The position numbers and the translations under genes are program-made. A model generated the notes under the pieces. It did not search any database. It was given only the letters and a program-made list of their open reading frames with translations, and was not told the origin of the DNA. Of a DNA stretch of 64,000 bases, positions 54,520 to 61,602 are shown in pieces. The stretch comes from Bacteroidota bacterium (GTDB lineage: Bacteria; Bacteroidota; Bacteroidia; AKYH767-A; 2013-40CM-41-45): contig QQVM01000012.1 of assembly GCA_003389385.1 (NCBI GenBank), positions 62,001 to 126,000 of the forward strand. The letters run 5' to 3'. Positions within the stretch are counted from its first letter, which is position 1; each line of letters opens with the position of its first letter.

Positions 54520-57500
54520 CTATCTTGATGTTTTGACAATGTGATAAACTCTGCGGAGTTCTCCTGCACTCACTTCAAGAAAATAAGTTCCGGCAGCAAG
54601 TTCCTTCCCTGCAGTAATTAATCCCTGCACTCCTTCTTTCTTTTCAAGCATCCTTCCACTCACGTCATAAATCCTGAGATCAATAACTTTCTCTGTCAGA
54701 ACTTTCATGAAGTCACTAAATGGATTAGGATACAGATAAACACCTATAAATTCAGTGGAAGGTCCGGCTATTCCGGCGCATGCATCGAATCTTATTTGAA
54801 TTGTATCGCGAGCGCTGCAGCCGAAGGAATTCTCTACACGAACGTGAACTGTTTTGATTCCAAATCCGACACCTGAGCTATCGACACTGATTGAATTTGA
54901 TGTTGCTCCCGTTGACCAAAGTACGGCTGAAAATCCGCTTCCCGCATTCAGCACTACAGCTGCGCTTGCACATACTACTGAATCAGGACCCAGATCGACA
55001 CTTGGAGAAGGGTTTACCGTCACATTGGTAGATGCACTAGCAGAACATCCCTGCGGATTTGTATATGTGTAACTGATTGAATGATTACCGACTCCTGCAA
55101 TACCAGGATTGAACATTCCGCCTGACACTCCTGTGCCGGTGTAAACTCCTCCTGAAGGAGAGCCTGCGGTCAGAGTGAAAGATCCCTGATTAGTACATGC
55201 ATTTGGAATTGGCGATGCGCTTACTGATGGAACAGGATTAACAGTTAACGGTCTGGATACATTTGCGAAACAACCGTTAGGATCTGTGTAAGAATACCAT
55301 ATCGTATAGGTGCCAGGACCAATGGAAGGATTAAACATATTTCCTGTGACTCCGGTTCCTGTGTAAGTGCCGCCGGACGGAGCCCCTCCGCTGAGAGTGA
55401 ATGCGGCAACATTTGAACATACCGGATTGAATGCAGACAGAGTAACATTTGATGCAGGCTTTACCACAATTGAACTCTGAGCGGATCCGCTGCAACCTTG
55501 TATATCGGTATATGTATATGTAATAGTATGTGTTCCGGCTCCGGCTGTATTAGGATTGAAACTTCCACCACTCACGCCATTACCGGAATAGACTCCTCCG
55601 GCCGGGTTTCCTCCACTGAGGGTGACCGGTTGTGCATTCGAACAAATGTCACTGAAAGATGACAGAGACACACTTGGAGTGTTGTTTACAACAATATTCC
55701 TGCTTGCTGTGTTGGAACATCCTGATGAATTGGTGTAGGTATAAGTTATGGCGTGTGTTCCCTGACCAGCAGAGCCCGGATTGAACATCCCTGCACTGAC
55801 ACCATTGCCGGAATACGTTCCGCCTGAAGGCGAACCTCCGCTGAGGGTAAATGATGCGGTATTCAGACAAACAGAACTGAAGCTGGCGAGTGATACGCTT
55901 GGAAACGCATTCACTGTTACGCTTGTATTAGCTGAAGCAGAACAACCATTAGAGTTGGTATATGTGTATGTCAGTGTATGGTTCCCAGGCCCTGCAATTG
56001 ACGGATTGAATTGTTGTCCGCTCACGCCGCTACCTGAATAAACACCACCAGATGGTGAACCGCTGTTCAGCTGAACCGGAGCGGCATTTGCACACAATGG
56101 GGAAAAGGAGCCGAATGAAACAGAAGGAAGAGAATTTACTGTGAACAAAGCTGTATCAGAACCTGAGCAACCCTGACTGTCAGTATATGAATAAGTGAGG
56201 ATATGGCTGCCTATTCCTGCAACAGAAGGATTAAAACTTCCATTGTTGACTCCGGGCCCACTGTATGTACCACCTGTAGGAGTAGCACCGGTGAGTTGGA
56301 AAGAAGGAGTATTTATACAAATCCCGCTCGTTGCAGTGAATAGTACTGGTGGTTCTGTATAAACTGAAATTGTCACAGAAGCCGAGGCCTGACATCCGTA
56401 TGCGTTTTCACCGTTAACTGTATAAGTTGTAGTTGAAGCCGGACTAGCCACCACGGTCTGATCCGTTGTAGATGAAAGCCCGTCAGCGGGAGACCATGTG
56501 AAAGAATTAGCGTTGCTTGCAATGAGGGTAGCTGATCCGCCCACACAGAATGACTGCGCGCTTGCATTGATGTTCATCAGCAATGCATTGTTAGTCCGGT
56601 TTGTCACCGGATTTCCGGAGCCGAGATAATTGCTCGATGGCCCGTAGCCATTGTATTCAATGACCGTAAAATGATATACAACCCCCGGATTCAGGTTCGA
56701 TATCACAAGGTTGTTTCCATTTCCGTTATACATCACATAATTTCCGCTTCCCAGATGAGGTCCATTTCCAAAGGATGGGTTACCGGTATATTCTGTGCCG
56801 TTAGAAGGAAAAGCGTTTACCGGAGCATTTGCGCGCGCAATAACCAGCCTGCGAGTTCCGTTTCCGTTTGTCCAATTAAGCTGAATGTTGTTGCAGCCTG
56901 AGCCTGAAGCTATGAGGCTGCTTGCAGCCATGGTGGGAGCTGATGCAGGTTGAGGAGATATCCTTGTAAGATAAAAATCTGCCAAGGGATAACCTTGCAA
57001 TGTTGTAGCACCGAATGTGGCAGTATCCGTGAAGAAACCGGTATTGTATATGTTTCCAAGAGTGTCCTGTGTCACAGCAAGACCAGCATCGCGCATCTTG
57101 CTTCCCGCGGCTCGAACCCACACAATGTTCCCGTTAGGATCATAGGCAGCTACAAATACATCTCTGTTACCTGCAGCACCGACATAGATGTTATCGAAAT
57201 ATCCGTGATCGTCTATCTGGCCCGTAACATATACGAGATTGTTTGTGGGGTCATAGGAGATACCATTAGCCATATCATCATATGGACCACCTGCGGACTT
57301 CAGCCACAATACATTTCCGTTGGGATCATATTTTGCGACAAAAATGTCGTTTGCACCCGCACTAGTCACAGAATTAGAACCAAAGACTGCAGTCTGTTTA
57401 TAATAGCCAGCGATATATGAATTTCCAGCAGGATCTGTTGCGATGGCATTTGATCTTGTAGTATCCGTTGTGTTCACTCCGGCTCTCACCCATTCAAGAT

Positions 57501-58314
57501 TACCGCTATTGGTGTATTTTGCCGTAAAAGAACTGAACGGTCCTGTTCCTGTGAGGGTAGTTCCGCTAAATGTGCAGGAATTGGTGAAGGTTCCGGTGAC
57601 AAGAATGTTTCCAGATCGATCCAAAGCTACCCCTCTTGGTCTGTCCTCCCTGGTGCCTCCGGCTTTTTTAGCCCACTGCACATCACCTGATGAATTGACT
57701 TTGAATATTGCTATATCATTGCTTCCCGAACTGCTCAGGTTAGTGGATCCAAAGCTAACTGAACTGGAAAAGTATGCTCCTATGTATGAATTACCAGCTG
57801 AATCCACAGCCAAGGCCCGGCCTTTATCGTCGCTTGATCCACCGTATCTTTTCACCCACACCAAATTTCCATTGATGTCATATTTGGCAAGAAAAATATC
57901 ATTTGATCCTGCGGAAATCACTGAATCATTTGAAGTGAAGTATGTGGATTTCTCGAACTCCCCTGTAGCATAAACATTGTAATTAGCATCCACACCAACC
58001 GAACGGCCAACATCACCCCCGACACTCCCTGCTTTTTTGATCCATTTGATGTCTCCGGAGGGACTGTATTTGCCTACAAATATGTCATGACTGCCTATGG
58101 CATATAACTGCAAAGTTCCAAAGTCTGTTGTGTATTCAATTTGACCTGTCACGTATACGTAACCTGAATCATCCGTACATATTCCGTTACCGTATTCGAA
58201 TCCTTGAGAAACTCCTTTTTTAGTCCATTGAAAAAACTGAGCATCTGCGGAAATAGAAATTCCCGAAAGCGAAAGCAACAGACAAAACAGTCTGATTTTG
58301 AAAGTAAAATTCAT
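54520..58314 (-). CDS. Large secreted protein: SBBP propeller, tandem repeats, T9SS type A domain
   Basis: 1264 residues from the ATG at 58314, chosen because the signal peptide follows (cleavage near ADAQ); an upstream frame is open to 58359. Residues ~25-430 carry about seven SBBP beta-propeller repeats (KYDPNGNVLW, DIFVAKYD, GNSYIAGY). A fibronectin-like segment (about 440-570) and an Ig-like module follow, then six tandem ~74-residue repeats (about 640-1085) with SGGVYSGNGVSGG and YTYTNxxGCS motifs, another Ig-like part and a type A sorting domain (YPNPFSDFM ... YHIVKTSR). No enzyme site was seen. It is likely a surface adhesin or scaffold. Confidence 0.88.
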   Translation of the reverse strand: MNFTFKIRLFCLLLSLSGISISADAQFFQWTKKGVSQGFEYGNGICTDDSGYVYVTGQIEYTTDFGTLQLYAIGSHDIFVGKYSPSGDIKWIKKAGSVGGDVGRSVGVDANYNVYATGEFEKSTYFTSNDSVISAGSNDIFLAKYDINGNLVWVKRYGGSSDDKGRALAVDSAGNSYIGAYFSSSVSFGSTNLSSSGSNDIAIFKVNSSGDVQWAKKAGGTREDRPRGVALDRSGNILVTGTFTNSCTFSGTTLTGTGPFSSFTAKYTNSGNLEWVRAGVNTTDTTRSNAIATDPAGNSYIAGYYKQTAVFGSNSVTSAGANDIFVAKYDPNGNVLWLKSAGGPYDDMANGISYDPTNNLVYVTGQIDDHGYFDNIYVGAAGNRDVFVAAYDPNGNIVWVRAAGSKMRDAGLAVTQDTLGNIYNTGFFTDTATFGATTLQGYPLADFYLTRISPQPASAPTMAASSLIASGSGCNNIQLNWTNGNGTRRLVIARANAPVNAFPSNGTEYTGNPSFGNGPHLGSGNYVMYNGNGNNLVISNLNPGVVYHFTVIEYNGYGPSSNYLGSGNPVTNRTNNALLMNINASAQSFCVGGSATLIASNANSFTWSPADGLSSTTDQTVVASPASTTTYTVNGENAYGCQASASVTISVYTEPPVLFTATSGICINTPSFQLTGATPTGGTYSGPGVNNGSFNPSVAGIGSHILTYSYTDSQGCSGSDTALFTVNSLPSVSFGSFSPLCANAAPVQLNSGSPSGGVYSGSGVSGQQFNPSIAGPGNHTLTYTYTNSNGCSASANTSVTVNAFPSVSLASFSSVCLNTASFTLSGGSPSGGTYSGNGVSAGMFNPGSAGQGTHAITYTYTNSSGCSNTASRNIVVNNTPSVSLSSFSDICSNAQPVTLSGGNPAGGVYSGNGVSGGSFNPNTAGAGTHTITYTYTDIQGCSGSAQSSIVVKPASNVTLSAFNPVCSNVAAFTLSGGAPSGGTYTGTGVTGNMFNPSIGPGTYTIWYSYTDPNGCFANVSRPLTVNPVPSVSASPIPNACTNQGSFTLTAGSPSGGVYTGTGVSGGMFNPGIAGVGNHSISYTYTNPQGCSASASTNVTVNPSPSVDLGPDSVVCASAAVVLNAGSGFSAVLWSTGATSNSISVDSSGVGFGIKTVHVRVENSFGCSARDTIQIRFDACAGIAGPSTEFIGVYLYPNPFSDFMKVLTEKVIDLRIYDVSGRMLEKKEGVQGLITAGKELAAGTYFLEVSAGELRRVYHIVKTSR
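55000..56345 (-). repeat. Six tandem ~224-bp repeats inside the SBBP-repeat gene
   Basis: Six successive units of ~74 codons share the order SxxSP-x-C, then LSGGxPSGGxYSGxGVSxGxFNP, then YTYTxxxGCSxxA. They differ by point changes throughout, so they are old duplications rather than recent copies, but long matching runs remain between neighbours. Confidence 0.75.
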
Positions 58315-58493
58315 AGTCTTTGCAATAATATTCCTAAGATCAGAACGACAGCAAATCATGTTGGTTCAAACAAAAAGCAGGTATTTCTGTCGCTCTGCTT
58401 ACAATTTAATAATTTACATTGCAAAAATCATCATAAAATCAGGAAGTTTGATGAATTTGAGTTGAATTAACACGTAAGAAAAACCAGTTTTTA

Positions 58494-59147
58494 TCAACAA
58501 ATTTTATGGATGAAGATTTTATAATTCATGTTTCCGAAATGATAATCAAAAGTATTGGAATTCAGCTCAAAACCAGCATTTACAAGGGCTTCAGGAAAAT
58601 CCCGGGCCATTGCACGGTTCGGCTCGGCTAGAAGAATCTTAGCTTCTGGCTTTAATAATACTTTAAATGTCTGAATCAAATTTTGGTATGACTTCCGTTC
58701 ATATGCCACATCAGAAGCAAGAATCAGGTCGAATTTCAAATGTTCTGGCGGAACCCTCCAGTCTACATGTAAGAATTTTGCAGACCTTGAGTTGTTAAGA
58801 TACCAGTTATTCTCTGCCACTTCAAGAGCTGCTTGTTCATAGTCGGAAAAAGTCAGGTCAGCACCGATGCTGCCTGCAACAATACCTGGCAATCCAAGCC
58901 CACATCCAATCTCCAAGACTCGCATTCCACTCATGTCTGAGTAATTGTCCAGTATAAATTCAGACAAGACAATTGAAGACGGCCATAAATCAGCCCAATA
59001 AGGAATCCTCTCATCAATGAAATCCGGATGCGACTCACCTTTTTCTACAAGGCGATTGAAAAGAACATCTACATCTTTTACTATAAACATAGAATAGAAC
59101 TTATCCCTAACAGTGATATTCTGTTTTTGAAAAAGCTTTTGATCCAA
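58494..59147 (-). CDS. SAM-dependent methyltransferase (METTL21/Nnt1-like)
   Basis: 217 residues from a TTG start four bases after the upstream stop; the next in-frame ATG would cut 19 residues. VLEIGCGLGLPG (about 75-86) is the SAM-binding motif I, followed by DLTFSDYE, DLILASDVAYERKSY (the DxxY segment), and KILLAEPNRAMA. The seven-beta-strand class with the IPYWADLWPSSIVLSEF opening is the PF10294 family (protein-lysine or nicotinamide N-methyltransferase-like). The substrate is not known; the family in bacteria is likely to act on ribosomal or translation proteins. It is co-transcribed with the FG-GAP gene. Confidence 0.85.
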   Translation of the reverse strand: MDQKLFQKQNITVRDKFYSMFIVKDVDVLFNRLVEKGESHPDFIDERIPYWADLWPSSIVLSEFILDNYSDMSGMRVLEIGCGLGLPGIVAGSIGADLTFSDYEQAALEVAENNWYLNNSRSAKFLHVDWRVPPEHLKFDLILASDVAYERKSYQNLIQTFKVLLKPEAKILLAEPNRAMARDFPEALVNAGFELNSNTFDYHFGNMNYKIFIHKIC

Positions 59148-59151
59148 AATA

Positions 59152-61398
59152 TTAATTGTATTTGATCAGTCGATGCACTTCCCTACCGTACTTATTATTT
59201 ATTTCTAGCATGTACACTCCGGGCATTACTCTTCCCAACTCAATTTTTTCTTCGGATGCCGAAATCATTTTTTCTATCAGAAGAATTCCTTTCATATCTG
59301 ATAAACGCATCGAATGTTTGTCATTCTCCGCTTGGCCAAGGCTTTTAACCATAACATACTCTGCAACAGGATTAGGATAGACTACAAATTTTTTATTCCT
59401 GCCCAACTCTTTAATTCCTGTCGGCGGAGAACCTTTGATGTGGATTTGAATCCCCCCGCCATAAAGCCCGAATAACAAATCAGTTTTTAAATCTCCGTTA
59501 ATATCACCTCCGGACACTGATATATTCTGCCTTGTCCGGACACCAAGAGACCTTTTGATTAGAGTGTCTTCAACAGTAAAAAATCCGTTTATATTACCGT
59601 CTATATTACCGAACAGTACCACGTCACCTGCCATGTTTGCTACTGCAATTCGCGTTTGCGCACTATCCCTGAAAGCAAATGGCACAGAGAATCCATCAAC
59701 AAAACCCGGAGTTTGGGTAACAATTCCACCCAGAGTATCGATAGTAGGTTGAGAAGAAAAAACAGGTGAGGACAAGGTTCCGGTATTTTCAAAATAATTA
59801 ATGAAACCATTTTTCTCTCCAATAAGTAAATCCGGCAGACCGTCTTGATTAAGATCGAAAAACTGTGGAGCGCTCGAAGATCCCACATCGATAGATGAAT
59901 AATTCGATCCGGTAAATACAAAGTTGCATGGAGCTGAAGGTCCGGCGGTGTTAGTGAAATGATATAAAGTTCCGTCTTCTGCTCCTAAAAGCATATCCTG
60001 ATCTCCGTCACCGTCGAGGTCAGCAAATGCCGGAAACAAAGGGCCACTGATGTTAAGAGAAGAAACTCCTGCATAATCTTCAGTAATAATTTCAAAAGAC
60101 GGAGATGAGTGACTACCTATATTTCGCAAGAGCGTCAAGCTCTTTCTCATCACACCGCCAGGCAATGTGGCGAAAACATTTCCAATCAAAATATCCGGCA
60201 GACCGTCTGAATTCTCATCAAAAAAAACAGGTGCGGCACCTTCTCCGACATCAATCATCTCAGACACCAAAAAATCATCGGTTTGAAAGGAGAAAACGGG
60301 TAGCTGAGTGCTTCCGGCATTACGATAGTACAATACTCCTCTCTTGTTTTCATTTTCATTATGTCCTACAAGCAAATCTTTCACGCCGTCGAAATCCACA
60401 TCCTGATAAGCATGTGTGACAAAGGAACGCACATTAACAGGTGTTGTGTTCGATGGGAACAAAGTATCCTGAGACACCATGTCAGCGAGTTGAGGAGTTC
60501 CACCATTGATAACAAGCAAACTGTTGATTGCCTGGCTGTCGCCGATGAGAGCATCTTTATCTCCGTCTCCGTCAATGTCAATGGTAAAGATACCTGCAAA
60601 GGTGTCATCCCTTTGCGCGATTTGGTATGAATTCATTTCAGCTTCCATATTGCTGAGACAGTTAATATGAAATTGCCCGACTGCAACATGCTGAAATGCT
60701 CCGCTTCTGAGAGAAAATTTTCCCCACGAATAAGTCTCGAGAACATATTTACTCAAAGAATCACAAACACCATAATTTTCCATCGACATATTTTTATAGT
60801 ATGCGAAGGTACCAACGCAAAAAAACTGCTGACCTAACACATCCATGTCACCATCTCCGTCTACATCATTTAAATGAGGCATGAGAAAAGCGCTGGCAAA
60901 TATGCTTGAAAAATTTCCGCCACCGTAATCTGCTTTCATCACTGAATCCACGGCTGTAAACAACAAAGATCCGGGCTGAGAGTCATTACGAAATTGCAGG
61001 ATGCCGTTGTTATTCACTGAAGTAGTGAACAGATCCGCTTTACCGTCGCAATTGTAATCATAAAGAAGCGCCCAACCTCGCAGTTCAGGCAACTGAGCGG
61101 CATATTCAGGGGCATAGCGAAATGAATTCGGACCCGGACCGGTACGAATGAAAGTCATCGCCCTGTCATTGCTTCTGTCAAAAACAAACAAGTCTTCCAT
61201 TCCATCACCGTCAAGATCGACGGAGGAAAATACCGGAAAGTTGATTCCGCCTGCCCAGGGATGCTTAAGCTGAACACCCGAATTGAAAACAGTAAAGTTA
61301 TTCTCAAAATACCACTGAGTGCGAGCTGTGATTGAAAAGACGAGAATAAGTAAGAATACAGTTGATACGATTAGATAATGCGGAGATTTAAATTTCAT
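59152..61398 (-). CDS. Secreted FG-GAP/VCBS repeat protein with T9SS type A domain
   Basis: 748 residues. Signal peptide (1-27), then about eight VCBS/FG-GAP calcium-binding repeats with DxDGDGxxD motifs (for example DLDGDGMEDL, DVDGDGDMDV, DIDGDGDKDA, DLDGDGDQDM, DLNQDGLPDL), which fold as an integrin-alpha-like propeller. The last ~75 residues (VYPNPVAEYVM ... HRLIKYN) are a type A sorting domain. Such proteins are surface adhesins or cargo; no enzyme is evident. A methyltransferase gene follows directly, four bases after the stop. Confidence 0.9.
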   Translation of the reverse strand: MKFKSPHYLIVSTVFLLILVFSITARTQWYFENNFTVFNSGVQLKHPWAGGINFPVFSSVDLDGDGMEDLFVFDRSNDRAMTFIRTGPGPNSFRYAPEYAAQLPELRGWALLYDYNCDGKADLFTTSVNNNGILQFRNDSQPGSLLFTAVDSVMKADYGGGNFSSIFASAFLMPHLNDVDGDGDMDVLGQQFFCVGTFAYYKNMSMENYGVCDSLSKYVLETYSWGKFSLRSGAFQHVAVGQFHINCLSNMEAEMNSYQIAQRDDTFAGIFTIDIDGDGDKDALIGDSQAINSLLVINGGTPQLADMVSQDTLFPSNTTPVNVRSFVTHAYQDVDFDGVKDLLVGHNENENKRGVLYYRNAGSTQLPVFSFQTDDFLVSEMIDVGEGAAPVFFDENSDGLPDILIGNVFATLPGGVMRKSLTLLRNIGSHSSPSFEIITEDYAGVSSLNISGPLFPAFADLDGDGDQDMLLGAEDGTLYHFTNTAGPSAPCNFVFTGSNYSSIDVGSSSAPQFFDLNQDGLPDLLIGEKNGFINYFENTGTLSSPVFSSQPTIDTLGGIVTQTPGFVDGFSVPFAFRDSAQTRIAVANMAGDVVLFGNIDGNINGFFTVEDTLIKRSLGVRTRQNISVSGGDINGDLKTDLLFGLYGGGIQIHIKGSPPTGIKELGRNKKFVVYPNPVAEYVMVKSLGQAENDKHSMRLSDMKGILLIEKMISASEEKIELGRVMPGVYMLEINNKYGREVHRLIKYN

Positions 61399-61556
61399 TC
61401 TATAAAATTACGAATAATTCATCCATGAATCTTATAACGAAACAATGATAAATATTTTAACAAAGTATGATCAATTGGCATCTGGAGTATTGCAGAAAAA
61501 TATAAAGGAATGGCTGCTGGGAATAATTCAATACTGATCCGAGAGTGAATCGCTTT

Positions 61557-61596
61557 AAAAAATCAAGGAACCGCCTTTCAGGCGGTTCCTTTGATC
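61557..61596 (-). terminator. Terminator of the RnfD-DUF2330 gene
   Basis: GGAACCGCCT (61567-61576), loop TTC, AGGCGGTTCC (61580-61589), a 10-bp perfect stem. On the minus strand it is followed by TTGATTTTTT. The rest of 61399-61602 shows only the upstream region of the FG-GAP gene. Confidence 0.85.
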
Positions 61597-61602
61597 AAAA
61601 TA

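Noticed and set aside
55000-56345. Possible CRISPR-like array
   Set aside because: The repeats are ~224 bp, coding and divergent, not short identical repeats with unique spacers.
57443-57973. Plus-strand frame of 176 codons opposite the SBBP-repeat region
   Set aside because: It mirrors a well-supported repeat-rich gene on the other strand; repeats with biased codons create long antisense frames.
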